Positions 26,422-34,431 of a stretch of 64,000 nt of DNA are shown here, in pieces. Source of the DNA: an uncultured Clostridia bacterium. Its GTDB lineage: Bacteria > Bacillota > Clostridia > Christensenellales > Borkfalkiaceae. The first letter of the stretch is position 1; every line of letters begins with the position of its first letter. The stretch lies in assembly GCA_947624965.1 (NCBI GenBank), contig CANQMN010000001.1, positions 140,708-204,707 on the forward strand, in the 5' to 3' direction. Under the pieces are notes generated by a model, which was not told where the DNA came from, ran no database searches, and worked only from the letters and a program-made list of their open reading frames with translations. The position numbers and the translations under genes were made by a program.

Positions 26422-28431
26422 TTATTCAAGCTCGAAGGCGCCCGTGTAGAGCTGGTAATACTTGCCCTTCTGTTCGATGAGCTGTTCGTGCGTGCCGCGC
26501 TCGATGATGCGCCCCTGCTCCAAGACCATGATGACGTTGGAGTTCTTGACGGTGGAGAGCCTGTGCGCGATGACGAACACCGTTCTGCCCTCCATGAGTT
26601 TATCCATGCCGCGCTGGACAATTGCCTCCGTGCGCGTATCGATGGAGGAGGTCGCCTCGTCCAAGATCATGACGGGCGGGTCGGCGACGGCGGCGCGCGC
26701 GATGGAGAGGAGCTGCCGCTGTCCCTGCGAGAGGTTGGAGCCGTTTTGGTGGAGCATCGTGTTGTACCCCTCGGGAAGGCGCACGATGAAGTCGTCCGCG
26801 CCCGCGAGCTTCGCCGCCGCGATGCACTCTTCGTCCGTCGCGTCCAGCCTGCCGTAGCGGATGTTTTCCATCACCGTGCCCGTAAAGAGGTTGGTATCCT
26901 GCAAGACCATGCCGATGGCTCTGCGGAGCTCCCCTTTCTTGATTTTGTTAACGTTGATGCCGTCGTAGCGGATCTTGCCGTCCTGAATATCGTAGAAGCG
27001 GGTGAGAAGGTTGGTGATAGTCGTCTTGCCCGCGCCCGTCGCGCCCACGAAGGCGACCTTCTGCCCCGGCTTCGCGTAGAGGTTGATGTCGTGCAATACA
27101 ATTTTTTCGGGGTCATAGCCGAAGTCCACGTCGAACATTCTCACGTCGCCCGCGAGCCGCTCGTACGTTACGGTGCCGTCCGCCTTGTGCGGGTGTTTCC
27201 ACGCCCAGATGCCCGTGCGCTCCTCGCACTCGGAGAGGGTGCCGTCGGCATTTTCCTTGGCGTTGACGAGCGTAACGTACCCCTCGTCCTCCTCGGGTTT
27301 CTCGTCGATGAGGGCAAAGACGCGCGCCGCGCCCGCAAGACCCATGATGACGGGGTTGACCTGGTTGGACACCTGGTTGATGTTGTTGGAGAACTGCCGC
27401 GTCATCTGCAAGAACGCCGCCACGTTGGCGACCGTGAACAACCCGACCTCCGCGGAATCGAACAGATTAATGAGCCCGAAGTTGTGCACGTTGGAGAGAA
27501 TGAACACGCCGCCGAGCAGCGCGATGAGCACATACAGAACGTGCCCGATGTTGCCCAAAATGGGCATGAGCATGTTGGCGTACGCGTTCGCCTTGGTGGA
27601 CTGTTCGCAAAGATAGTCGTTCACCCTGTCGAAGTCGCGCTTCGCGCCCTCCTCGTGGCAGAACACTTTCACGACCTTCTGCCCGTTCATCATCTCCTCG
27701 ACGAACCCTTCCGTCTGCGCCACGGCGCGCTGCTGTCCGAGGAAGAATTTCCCCGCGCCGCCGCCCACGACCTTCGTTACAAAGAGGATGATGACGATGA
27801 AGGCGAGCACGATGAGAAGGAGCCACACGCTGTACACCATCATGATGACAAAGAGGGTGATGACCATCACGCCCGAAGTTACGAGCTGCGGGAGCGACTG
27901 CGAGATGACCTGACGGAGCGTATCGATATCGTTCGTGTAATAACTCATGATATCGCCGTGGCTCACCGTATCGAAGTATTTGAGCGGAAGATCCTGCATG
28001 CCGTCGAACATCTGCCCGCGCATCTTTTTGAGATAGCCCTGCGTGATGATCGCCATGAGCTGTTTATCCACCGCGCCCGAGACGAGGGAGACGACGTACA
28101 GCCCGATGAGCGTGAGCATGCTCGTGATGATATAGGTAGAAACTTTCGCCATGACGGGCGCGCCCGCCGCGCCGAGATCGACCATTCCGCCCCAGCCGAC
28201 GCTCTGCTCCGTCGCCGCCTCGATGGCTTTGAAGATGCGCTCCATAAAGATAGAGGGAAGCGCGGAGACGATCGCGTTGAACACGATGCACAGGAGCGCG
28301 ATCGTCATCATCTTGGGATAGAAATGGAAGAGCGATCTCATAAGCCGCTTGAACGTTCCCTTGGGCGCCTTCATGCCCTTTGCTCCCCTTGCGCCGCCGC
28401 GGGCGGGGCGCGCCATATTCATTTTAGGCAT
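26422..28431 (-). CDS. ABC exporter subunit, catalytically complete half
   Basis: 669 aa: a basic Arg/Gly/Met-rich leader, six membrane helices, and an ATPase domain with GATGAGKTT, LSQGQRQLL, MILDEATSSID and a normal H-loop IAHRLST. It is the active-site partner of the upstream subunit; together they form a heterodimeric multidrug- or peptide-type exporter. The ATG at 28431 has AGGGAGG 8 bp upstream; a GTG at 28440 sits directly on that site. It overlaps the end of the upstream gene by 8 bp. Confidence 0.9.
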   Translation of the reverse strand: MPKMNMARPARGGARGAKGMKAPKGTFKRLMRSLFHFYPKMMTIALLCIVFNAIVSALPSIFMERIFKAIEAATEQSVGWGGMVDLGAAGAPVMAKVSTYIITSMLTLIGLYVVSLVSGAVDKQLMAIITQGYLKKMRGQMFDGMQDLPLKYFDTVSHGDIMSYYTNDIDTLRQVISQSLPQLVTSGVMVITLFVIMMVYSVWLLLIVLAFIVIILFVTKVVGGGAGKFFLGQQRAVAQTEGFVEEMMNGQKVVKVFCHEEGAKRDFDRVNDYLCEQSTKANAYANMLMPILGNIGHVLYVLIALLGGVFILSNVHNFGLINLFDSAEVGLFTVANVAAFLQMTRQFSNNINQVSNQVNPVIMGLAGAARVFALIDEKPEEDEGYVTLVNAKENADGTLSECEERTGIWAWKHPHKADGTVTYERLAGDVRMFDVDFGYDPEKIVLHDINLYAKPGQKVAFVGATGAGKTTITNLLTRFYDIQDGKIRYDGINVNKIKKGELRRAIGMVLQDTNLFTGTVMENIRYGRLDATDEECIAAAKLAGADDFIVRLPEGYNTMLHQNGSNLSQGQRQLLSIARAAVADPPVMILDEATSSIDTRTEAIVQRGMDKLMEGRTVFVIAHRLSTVKNSNVIMVLEQGRIIERGTHEQLIEQKGKYYQLYTGAFELE

Positions 28432-30271
28432 TCTCGCCACCTCCCTTTCCGCTCTCTTCGGGCTCTCCCATCTCCCCGAACGAGGAGACCGCCTTGCCGC
28501 CCTTGTTCTGCGTGGTATACACTTCGGTGTAGATATCGTTGGTATTCAAAAGTTCCTCGTGCGTGCCGACGGCGACGATTTTGCCCGCGTCCATGATGAC
28601 GATGCGGTCGGCGTCCTCCACGGAGGAGGTGCGCTGGGCGATAATGATCTTCGTCGTCGAGGGAATGTAATCGCGGAACGCCTTTCTGATGAGGGCGTCC
28701 GTGTGCGTATCGACGGCGGAAGTCGAGTCGTCCAAGATGAGGATCTTGGGCTTTTTCAGAAGCGCCCGCGCGATGCAGAGGCGTTGCTTCTGCCCGCCCG
28801 AGACGTTCGTGCCGCCCTGCTCGATGTAGGTATCGTACTTTTTGGGGAAGGTTTGGATGAATTCATCCGCCTGCGCCAGCTTGCACGCCGCTTCGAGCTC
28901 CTCGTCCGTGGCGTTCGGATCGCCCCACCGCAGGTTTTCCTTGATGGTGCCCGAGAAGAGCACATTCTTTTGGAGGACGACGGCGACTTGGTTGCGGAGG
29001 GCTTCCAGATCGTACTCTTTGACGTCCCTGCCGCCCACCTTCACCGTGCCCTCCGTCGCGTCGTACAGGCGGGAGATGAGGTTGACGAGCGAGGTCTTTC
29101 CCACGCCCGTGCCGCCGATGACGCCGATAGTCTCGCCCGAGCGGATATGCAGGTCGATATGCTCCAAGACGTCCTTTTCCGCCGCCGCGGAATATTTGAA
29201 GGAGACGTCCTCGAAATCGATGGAGCCGTCCGCCACCTCGTGCACGGGGTTTTCGGGGCTGTGCAGGGTGGGCTGTTCTTTGAGCACTTCGCAGATACGG
29301 CGCGCGCTCTCGACGGAGATGACGATCATCGCGAACACCATGGAGAACATCATGAGCGACATGAGAATTTGCATGCCGTACACGATGAGCTGGGAGATGT
29401 CCGTATATTTCAGGGTAATGCCGAAGCCGACGTCCGTCTCTGCGAGCACGAAATAGGAACCTAAAAAGAGCACCGTGGAGAGCACCGAATAGAAGAAGAA
29501 CTGCATCACGGGGTTGTTCCACGCGAGGATGCGCTCCGCCTTGGTGAAGTCCTTCTGCACATCAGTCGCGGCGCGATCGAACTTCTGCTTTTCAAAGTCC
29601 TCGCGCACGTACGACTTGACGACGCGGATGCCCGAGATGTTCTCCTGAATGCTCTCGTTGAGGTTATCATACTTTTTGAACACGCGGCGGAAGAGCGGCA
29701 TCGTCTTCCACATGATGAAGAAGAGAATTGCCGCGAGCGGCGGAATGACGCCCACGAAGATCCACGCGAGATGCCCGCCCATGATAAACGCCATCACGAC
29801 GGAGAAGATCATCATCATGGGGCTTCTCACCGCGACGCGGATGATCATCATGAAGGACATCTGCACGTTGGTTACGTCCGTCGTCATCCTCGTTACAAGC
29901 GAGGGCGTGGAGAACTTGTCGATGTTCTCGAAGGAGAACTCCTGCACCTTGTAGTAGAGGTCCTTGCGCAAGTTCTTCGCAAAGCCCGCCGAAGCCTTCG
30001 CGCAGAAGAGACCCGACAGCATGCCGCAGGCGAGCGAGGCGATCGCCATCGCGATGAGGATGCAGGCGTACTGCCCGATGCCGTACATCCCCTCCGTTCC
30101 CCACAGTTGCAGGGAATGCTCCCCGAGCCGCGCCCCCTCCATATAGCCGAGGAGCTCCGCGATAAAGAACGGGAGCAGACATTCGAGCACGACCTCGAAC
30201 GTTACGAATATGGGAGACAAGATCGTGGAGACTTTGTACTCCCGTATGCACTTCATCAACGTTTTGATCAA
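28424..30271 (-). CDS. ABC exporter subunit, degenerate-site half
   Basis: 615 aa: six membrane helices and an ATPase domain with GGTGVGKTS and VSGGQKQRL. The Walker B reads LILDDSTSAVD (Asp for the catalytic Glu) and the H-loop IAQRTSS (Gln for His), the usual degenerate site of heterodimeric exporters such as TM287/288. The best start is a TTG at 30271 with AGGAGG 6 bp upstream; a longer frame starting at 30355 lacks such a site. It forms a pair with the downstream gene. The substrate is unknown. Confidence 0.9.
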   Translation of the reverse strand: MIKTLMKCIREYKVSTILSPIFVTFEVVLECLLPFFIAELLGYMEGARLGEHSLQLWGTEGMYGIGQYACILIAMAIASLACGMLSGLFCAKASAGFAKNLRKDLYYKVQEFSFENIDKFSTPSLVTRMTTDVTNVQMSFMMIIRVAVRSPMMMIFSVVMAFIMGGHLAWIFVGVIPPLAAILFFIMWKTMPLFRRVFKKYDNLNESIQENISGIRVVKSYVREDFEKQKFDRAATDVQKDFTKAERILAWNNPVMQFFFYSVLSTVLFLGSYFVLAETDVGFGITLKYTDISQLIVYGMQILMSLMMFSMVFAMIVISVESARRICEVLKEQPTLHSPENPVHEVADGSIDFEDVSFKYSAAAEKDVLEHIDLHIRSGETIGVIGGTGVGKTSLVNLISRLYDATEGTVKVGGRDVKEYDLEALRNQVAVVLQKNVLFSGTIKENLRWGDPNATDEELEAACKLAQADEFIQTFPKKYDTYIEQGGTNVSGGQKQRLCIARALLKKPKILILDDSTSAVDTHTDALIRKAFRDYIPSTTKIIIAQRTSSVEDADRIVIMDAGKIVAVGTHEELLNTNDIYTEVYTTQNKGGKAVSSFGEMGEPEESGKGGGENA

Positions 30272-30370
30272 ATTCCGCCTCCTATGGTAAGCCCGATAAA
30301 CGAACCGTATAAACGAACAAAAGAGCGTAACGTTCCATTGAGGAATATTACGCATTCGACGATTGTGTAT

Positions 30371-30399
30371 ATATTAACACGGAAAGAGACTTATGTCAA
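30371..30399 (-). promoter_or_regulatory. Sigma-A promoter of the ABC exporter
   Basis: On the minus strand TTGACA, 17-bp spacer, TAATAT, giving a ~95-nt leader before the TTG start. Confidence 0.72.
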
Positions 30400-30440
30400 C
30401 TTTTCGCGGGGGGTATTAAAAAATTTTACCTGATTTTCAA

Positions 30441-30463
30441 AAACCCCTTCCGCGCGGAGGGGG
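30441..30463 (-). terminator. Terminator after sigF
   Basis: Stem CCCCTTCC / GGAGGGGG (one G-T pair) with a T-run on the minus strand, 12 bp past the sigF stop. Confidence 0.72.
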
Positions 30464-30474
30464 CTTTGCGAAGT

Positions 30475-31197
30475 TTATTCGAGATCTTTGCGGAATTCCC
30501 GCAAGAGGCGGGACTCGATCCGCGAGATCTGCACCTGCGAAACGCCGATCGCCTTGGCGACTTCGCTCTGCGTCATGTCGCGGAAAAAACGGAGAAAGAC
30601 GATCTTCTTCTCCCGCTCGGGCAGCTTTTCGATCGCCTGCCGGAGCACCATCTTTTCGATCATCTCGTCCTGGTTGTCCTTGGAGGGAAGTTTCTCCGCC
30701 AAAGTTACCGATTTCTCGTCCTTATAGTCGCTCTGCTCGTAGATGGAGACGGGCATGCGGGAGGAGCCCAACGTGAACACGACTTCGCTTTCGTCCATCG
30801 AAAACGCCTCGGCAAGCTCCTTCACCGTGGGTTGGGAGCCCCGCTCCGCGCTCGTCCGCTCGATGTATTCGTTCATCTCCCGCGCCGTCTTCTTCATCGC
30901 GCGCGACACCTTCACGCTTCCGTCGTCGCGCAAAAACCGCTTGATCTCCCCCGCGATCATGGGCACCGCATAGGTGGAAAAGCGCACCTGATAGCTTTCG
31001 TCGAACCCCGCGATCGCCTTCAAAAAACCCATGCAGGCGAGCGAATACAGATCGTCGTACTCCACGCCCTTGTGCAGGTAGCGTTTGAGAATGGATTTCA
31101 GCAGCGAAGTGTTGTGCGAGAGAAGGGTCTCCTTCGCCCCGTTATCCCCCTCTTTGGCGCGGCGGAGAAGGCGTAAGGTCTCCCGTTCATCGAGCAT
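30475..31197 (-). CDS. sigF: RNA polymerase sigma-F factor (forespore)
   Basis: 240 aa. Region 2 reads YDDLYSLACMGFLKAIAGFD and RFSTYAVPMIAGEIKRFLRDDG; region 4 ends SEVAKAIGVSQVQISRIESR. This is the sporulation sigma pattern. It is the third gene after spoIIAA and spoIIAB, overlapping spoIIAB by 11 bp, the conserved order of the spoIIA operon. It directs early forespore transcription once released from SpoIIAB. Confidence 0.95.
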   Translation of the reverse strand: MLDERETLRLLRRAKEGDNGAKETLLSHNTSLLKSILKRYLHKGVEYDDLYSLACMGFLKAIAGFDESYQVRFSTYAVPMIAGEIKRFLRDDGSVKVSRAMKKTAREMNEYIERTSAERGSQPTVKELAEAFSMDESEVVFTLGSSRMPVSIYEQSDYKDEKSVTLAEKLPSKDNQDEMIEKMVLRQAIEKLPEREKKIVFLRFFRDMTQSEVAKAIGVSQVQISRIESRLLREFRKDLE

Positions 31198-31624
31198 CGC
31201 TTTCCGCCTGCGCGCCGAATTTTTTGCTCATCTTTACCACCGTTCCCCCGCCGGGGACCGAGTGCACGGAAAATCCGTCCATAAACGTCTGCATGATGGT
31301 AAAGCCCATGCCGGACCGCTCCTCCTCCGCAAGCGTCGTGTAGAAGGGCGTGAGCGCCTCCTCCACGTTCTCGATGCCCCGCCCCTCGTCCGCGATCTCC
31401 ACGAACAGGCAGCCGTCCTCCGTCTTGCAGGCGATCTCGATCCAGCCCTCCCCCTTCGCATAGCCGTGCACGATGCAGTTGGTGACCGCCTCCGACACGG
31501 CGGTCTTGACGTCGGAGATCTCCGCAAGGCTGGGATTGAGCGGCAGGGCAAACGCCGCGACCGCGTTCCGCGCAAAGACTTCGTTTTCCGAACGGGATAA
31601 AAATTTGAGACGCATTTCATTCAT
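31187..31624 (-). CDS. spoIIAB: Anti-sigma-F factor / serine kinase
   Basis: 145 aa GHKL-type kinase: VSEAVTNCIVHGY (N-box), ADEGRGIENVE (G1) and RSGMGFTIMQTFMD (G2 lid). It binds sigma-F and phosphorylates SpoIIAA. It lies 7 bp after spoIIAA. A tandem Met (MNEM) leaves the start uncertain by three codons. Confidence 0.95.
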   Translation of the reverse strand: MNEMRLKFLSRSENEVFARNAVAAFALPLNPSLAEISDVKTAVSEAVTNCIVHGYAKGEGWIEIACKTEDGCLFVEIADEGRGIENVEEALTPFYTTLAEEERSGMGFTIMQTFMDGFSVHSVPGGGTVVKMSKKFGAQAESDAR

Positions 31625-31631
31625 ATTCCAC

Positions 31632-31940
31632 CTAAATTTTGGGCATGAGGGAATAGACCCCGCTCAACGAAAGAATTTTGTCCGCCCCCGCGTTGGGATT
31701 TTCGAGGTACATCGCCATGCCGTATTGCCGCAGTTTTTTGTACCGCCCGATGAGAAAACCGATCCCCGTCGAATCCATGAATTTCACGCCCGCGAGATTG
31801 AAGATCGCGCGGGACAGCCCCGCGTGCTCGTCGATGACCCTGTCCGCCTGCGCGCGCATTTCGGAGACCGAATGTTCATCGAGTTCCCCCGCGAGATAGA
31901 CGTAGAGATTGTCCCCCTGCCGACTGCTTTGCATCTGCAT
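31632..31940 (-). CDS. spoIIAA: Anti-anti-sigma-F factor
   Basis: 102 aa STAS domain. The phosphorylated serine is in FMDSTGIGFLIGRY. The ATG at 31940 follows GGAGGTGAAAT, a very strong site. It is the first gene of the operon. A TATAAT lies upstream on the minus strand (31990-31995) but without a good -35, and no clear sigma-H site was seen. Confidence 0.95.
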   Translation of the reverse strand: MQMQSSRQGDNLYVYLAGELDEHSVSEMRAQADRVIDEHAGLSRAIFNLAGVKFMDSTGIGFLIGRYKKLRQYGMAMYLENPNAGADKILSLSGVYSLMPKI

Positions 31941-32093
31941 ATTTCACCTCCGAAGATCGCCGCGCCCGCCGCGGAACGACGTTAAAGTGATTATAACAAA
32001 CGTATATCCGCGAATTTTAACGGATCCGCGCCGACGCGAGGGAATCGCGTCGAAAAAAAAGTTTCGCTTTTTTTCAAAAGAGGCAAAAAATAC

Positions 32094-32122
32094 TTGACTT
32101 TTCCCGCAGATTATACTATGAT
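32094..32122 (+). promoter_or_regulatory. Promoter of the tRNA cluster
   Basis: TTGACT, 17-bp spacer, TATGAT, ending 35 bp before the first tRNA. Confidence 0.8.
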
Positions 32123-32157
32123 ATTCAAGCGTTGCGGTTCGCGGCGTCCGTATCCAC

Positions 32158-32234
32158 GGGCCTTTAGCTCAGTTGGTTAGAGCAGTCGGCTCATAACCGA
32201 TCGGTCCGCGGTTCAAGTCCGTGAAGGCCCACCA
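32158..32234 (+). tRNA. tRNA with CAT anticodon (Ile2 or elongator Met)
   Basis: 77 nt with encoded CCA. Acceptor GGGCCTT / AAGGCCC; anticodon loop CTCATAA between GTCGG and CCGAT. The GGxCCTTTAGCTCAG start resembles Bacillus tRNA-Ile(CAT), where C34 is modified by TilS, but elongator Met cannot be excluded. Confidence 0.93.
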
Positions 32235-32236
32235 CT

Positions 32237-32303
32237 TCGTCGAGGCAAGGCGCGTTTCGCGGGTTTCCGCGCTTGGCGCGAAAACCACGCTGAAAACGCC
32301 TGC
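32237..32303 (+). repeat. tRNA-trailing repeat, copy A
   Basis: Starts 3 nt after the CCA of the CAT tRNA and is nearly identical to copy B after tRNA-Phe (shared GTCGAGGCAAGGCGC, CGGGTTTCCGCGC and AAAACCACGCTGAAAACG). A 12-bp inverted repeat CATCGTCAAAAA / TTTTTGACGATG follows within 60 nt. Confidence 0.7.
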
Positions 32304-32381
32304 GCCCCCCTCATCGTCAAAAATCTTTCCGAGAAGTCTTTTTGACGATGAACTTCGGTACGGCGCAATGCAACACATTAT

Positions 32382-32458
32382 GGCCCAGTAGCTCAGTTGG
32401 TTAGAGCGCCAGCCTGTCACGCTGGAGGTCGACGGTTCGAGCCCGTTCTGGGTCGCCA
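32382..32458 (+). tRNA. tRNA-Asp(GTC)
   Basis: 77 nt with encoded CCA. Acceptor GGCCCAG / CTGGGTC; anticodon arm CCAGC-CTGTCAC-GCTGG. Confidence 0.95.
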
Positions 32459-32468
32459 AAATTTTGGG

Positions 32469-32494
32469 AAGCCTCATTCGGAGGAATGAGGCTT
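32469..32494. repeat. Inverted repeat between tRNA-Asp and tRNA-Phe
   Basis: 11-bp perfect stem AAGCCTCATTC / GAATGAGGCTT with loop GGAG. It is followed only by CTATAC, so it is more likely a processing or stability hairpin than a terminator. Confidence 0.65.
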
Positions 32495-32500
32495 CTATAC

Positions 32501-32576
32501 GGCTTGGTAGCTCAGTTGGTAGAGCGGAGGACTGAAAATCCTTATGTCGGCGGTTCGATTCCACCCCAAGCCACCA
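32501..32576 (+). tRNA. tRNA-Phe(GAA)
   Basis: 76 nt with encoded CCA. Acceptor GGCTTGG / CCAAGCC; anticodon loop CTGAAAA between AGGA and TCCT. Confidence 0.95.
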
Positions 32577-32578
32577 CA

Positions 32579-32644
32579 TCGTCGAGGCAAGGCGCCCGTT
32601 GCGGGTTTCCGCGCAAGCGCGAAAACCACGCTGAAAACGTCTGC
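32579..32644 (+). repeat. tRNA-trailing repeat, copy B
   Basis: Second copy of the element following the CAT tRNA, again 2-3 nt after the CCA. It is also trailed by a long hairpin, CCCAAAAAA / TTTTTTGGG, with a different stem sequence from that of copy A. Confidence 0.7.
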
Positions 32645-32730
32645 CTCTCCTCTTCCCAAAAAACCTTTGCTCCGCAAATCTTTTTTGGGAGCCCTGAAAG
32701 GGCTTATGTCCCCCATCGGGGACAAATTAA

Positions 32731-32806
32731 GCCGGTGTAGCTCAATCGGCAGAGCAACTGATTTGTAATCAGTAGGTTGCAGGTTCAATTCCCGTCGCCG
32801 GCTCCA
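32731..32806 (+). tRNA. tRNA-Thr(TGT)
   Basis: 76 nt with encoded CCA. Acceptor GCCGGTG / CGCCGGC (one G-T pair); anticodon arm CTGAT-TTGTAAT-CAG. Confidence 0.95.
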
Positions 32807-32832
32807 TCCGATTGTAAAACAATTTAATATAC

Positions 32833-32917
32833 GGGTAGGTTCCAGAGCGGCCAAATGGATCAGACTGTAAATCTGACGTCACTGACTTCGGTGGTTCGAA
32901 TCCACCCCTGCCCACCA
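32833..32917 (+). tRNA. tRNA-Tyr(GTA)
   Basis: 85 nt with encoded CCA and the long variable arm of type II tRNAs. Acceptor GGGTAGG / CCTGCCC; anticodon arm CAGA-CTGTAAA-TCTG. Confidence 0.95.
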
Positions 32918-32951
32918 GCAAAACGGCACCCCAAAAGGGTGCCGTTTTGCT
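32918..32951 (+). terminator. Terminator of the tRNA cluster
   Basis: 14-bp stem GCAAAACGGCACCC / GGGTGCCGTTTTGC, starting directly after the CCA of tRNA-Tyr. The T-run is inside the 3' arm. Confidence 0.8.
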
Positions 32952-33094
32952 GTGGAAAGAGGTGGTAAAAAGAAACGCCGCGTGGTTCGCCCCGCCTTGC
33001 ATGTCGGCGCAATTTTCTTTTCCCAAGGGCGGCACGAGCGCCAACGGCACGAAGGGATCCTCCCACGGGAAAATCGTTAACTTCCACGCGTCGC

Positions 33095-33123
33095 TTGACA
33101 GTCCTGACCGCTCTTTGTATAAT
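33095..33123 (+). promoter_or_regulatory. Consensus sigma-A promoter, start point at the start codon
   Basis: TTGACA, 17-bp spacer, TATAAT with no mismatch. The -10 ends 10 nt before the ATG at 33134, leaving room for only a few untranslated bases. Confidence 0.85.
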
Positions 33124-33133
33124 TAATAGTGTT

Positions 33134-33808
33134 ATGATAGCACGGATCAGGACAAAAGACGGATGTTACGATTCCGCCGTATTTGCAATCTATGACCATA
33201 AAAATTATGCCGAAGCGCTCGTTTTCGATCGAGAAGGGATAGCTCTGAAACGCGAACGCTTCACTTCGCATACCCACCACGGGATACGCATCAACGTCTT
33301 TATTTTTGATACGAGAACGGAAAACTGGATCAAAAAAGGAAAAAATGAGGGTTACGATTGGCTTTTAGGGCACGAAGGCGATGCAGAAATCTTGGAACGA
33401 TGCAAAGAGATCCAAGCGCATGTCTGCGTTCCCGAATGGTTCGAGCTCAAAAATAAGGACGACGTCGAAGGTCTCATCAGCGCGACCATGGGACTGCATG
33501 ACGCTTACGTCAAGAAAATTTATAAAAGAGGCGAAAAGCTCTACCTTCGCTTTGCCGCATGGAGCTGCGAAGTTCTGTTCGAGCTCACGGGAAGCCCCGA
33601 GACCAATCTCTGCGAGGGATACGGGCACATGTCGATCGGGGATGAATATCCGCTTATCTTTGAGACATCTGTCTTTTTCGAGGACGGGAAAGTCTGCTGG
33701 ACAGACTATGAGGACGCACATAGTTTTGCAGATCGGGACACATACGAATGCGCCTACTTTCTCGCCGAAAAAATCCGATGGAAGTTCACCTTGACGGCAA
33801 CGGATTGA
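33134..33808 (+). CDS. Unknown protein, probably translated from a leaderless mRNA
   Basis: 224 aa, soluble, rich in aromatic and acidic residues, with no motif I recognise. Features include a His pair (SHTHHGIRINVF), a C-terminal DYEDAHSFADRD and AEKIRWKF. The ATG at 33134 lies 10 nt after a perfect TATAAT and has no ribosome site; the next in-frame ATG is over 100 codons downstream. A terminator (33829-33849) follows. Single-gene unit. Confidence 0.75.
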   Translation: MIARIRTKDGCYDSAVFAIYDHKNYAEALVFDREGIALKRERFTSHTHHGIRINVFIFDTRTENWIKKGKNEGYDWLLGHEGDAEILERCKEIQAHVCVPEWFELKNKDDVEGLISATMGLHDAYVKKIYKRGEKLYLRFAAWSCEVLFELTGSPETNLCEGYGHMSIGDEYPLIFETSVFFEDGKVCWTDYEDAHSFADRDTYECAYFLAEKIRWKFTLTATD

Positions 33809-33826
33809 AATCGGTTTAGGTTATAC

Positions 33827-33854
33827 GCGGCGCCCGCCTCGGGCGCCGTTTTGA
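33827..33854 (+). terminator. Terminator, left copy of a 28-bp direct repeat
   Basis: Stem CGGCGCCCG / CGGGCGCCG with loop CCT and tail TTTTG. The whole 28-nt sequence recurs exactly at 35049-35076, so the two copies flank the AT-richer islet. Confidence 0.85.
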
Positions 33855-33944
33855 TGGTGGGAAAAGGTAGTAAACGGGGAAAAGACCGTCCCTAACCCGT
33901 TTGATCCCCCTTTTTCCTGCATTCAAAAAAATATTTGCCCATAT

Positions 33945-33973
33945 TGACAAACCGTGCGTTGTTGTGGTATACT
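33945..33973 (+). promoter_or_regulatory. Sigma-A promoter of the structured RNA
   Basis: TTGACA, 17-bp spacer, TATACT. The expected start falls at about 33980, the first base of the RNA's closing stem. Confidence 0.8.
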
Positions 33974-33979
33974 TATTAT

Positions 33980-34150
33980 GCCAAACAAGTTTATATCCCA
34001 AAAAGGAGGCGTACAGTTTTTTTCATGTGTTTTTGATTTGAGGGGAAAGGTCTGCTCTCCCCTTGCAGTACCTATATTTGAATTTGGCAAAACTGCAAAT
34101 TCCTATATATGGGTATTGCAAAAACTGTACCGTATATAAACTTGTTTGGC
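33980..34150 (+). ncRNA. Structured RNA of unknown family (171 nt)
   Basis: The ends pair in a perfect 17-bp stem (33980-33996 with 34134-34150). Inside are a 14-nt purine-rich bulge (33997-34010, AAAAAGGAGG) and an 11-bp stem (34011-34021 with 34120-34130). The apical part has a hairpin with two 7-bp helices (34071-34077/34107-34113 and 34080-34086/34096-34102). It also has GGGGA/TCCCC (34042-34046/34058-34062), whose loop CTGC can pair with GCAG at 34065-34068, a possible H-type pseudoknot. A terminator follows at 34174-34205. Size and rod shape would also suit 6S RNA; a leader attenuator for the two genes downstream is the alternative. Confidence 0.65.
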
Positions 34151-34173
34151 GACAATCGGAGTTTGCGTTTTGT

Positions 34174-34205
34174 AGTGCGCTTAACTTCGGTTGGCGCACT
34201 TTTTA
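34174..34205 (+). terminator. Terminator between the structured RNA and the next genes
   Basis: Stem AGTGCGC / GCGCACT, extended by AAC-TTCG-GTT, followed by TTTTT. It lies 18 bp before the next start codon, so it either ends the RNA or attenuates the downstream pair. Confidence 0.82.
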
Positions 34206-34222
34206 ATTTGCAAGGAGAAAAT

Positions 34223-34429
34223 ATGAAAGACAAGAAACTAACTTCCGATGCAGTTGCCGATGCTTTCATCGACCTCGATCATAGCATCGGTCTCTGCGAC
34301 GAAAATACGGCAAGAGGAGCTAAAACGTCGAAAAAGAAAGAGATCTTCAAATCTTCCGACGATCGTTCGTTTGCAAAATTCACAAACGAAATCAAAAAAA
34401 GGCAAACAAAAAAAGACGGAGGAAATTGA
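34223..34429 (+). CDS. Small unknown protein of the AT-richer islet
   Basis: 68 aa, hydrophilic and Lys-rich (KKKEIFKSSDDRSF, KKRQTKKDGG), probably soluble or RNA/DNA-associated, with no recognised domain. The ATG at 34223 follows AAGGAG. It is separated by only 2 bp from the next gene, so the two form an operon. Base composition is visibly richer in A/T than in the genes around it. Confidence 0.6.
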   Translation: MKDKKLTSDAVADAFIDLDHSIGLCDENTARGAKTSKKKEIFKSSDDRSFAKFTNEIKKRQTKKDGGN

Positions 34430-34431
34430 AC

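Noticed and set aside
26422..30271. Degenerate Walker B and H-loop as evidence of a decayed exporter
   Set aside because: Asp for Glu and Gln for His in one half are the normal state of heterodimeric ABC exporters.
32169..33087. Minus-strand ORFs across the tRNA cluster (peptides such as LNRGPIGYEPTALTN and GFEPPKSVTSDL)
   Set aside because: These are antisense readings of tRNA genes, a well-known source of false proteins.
33980..34150. Retron ncRNA
   Set aside because: The closing stem is reminiscent of a retron, but no reverse transcriptase is encoded nearby.
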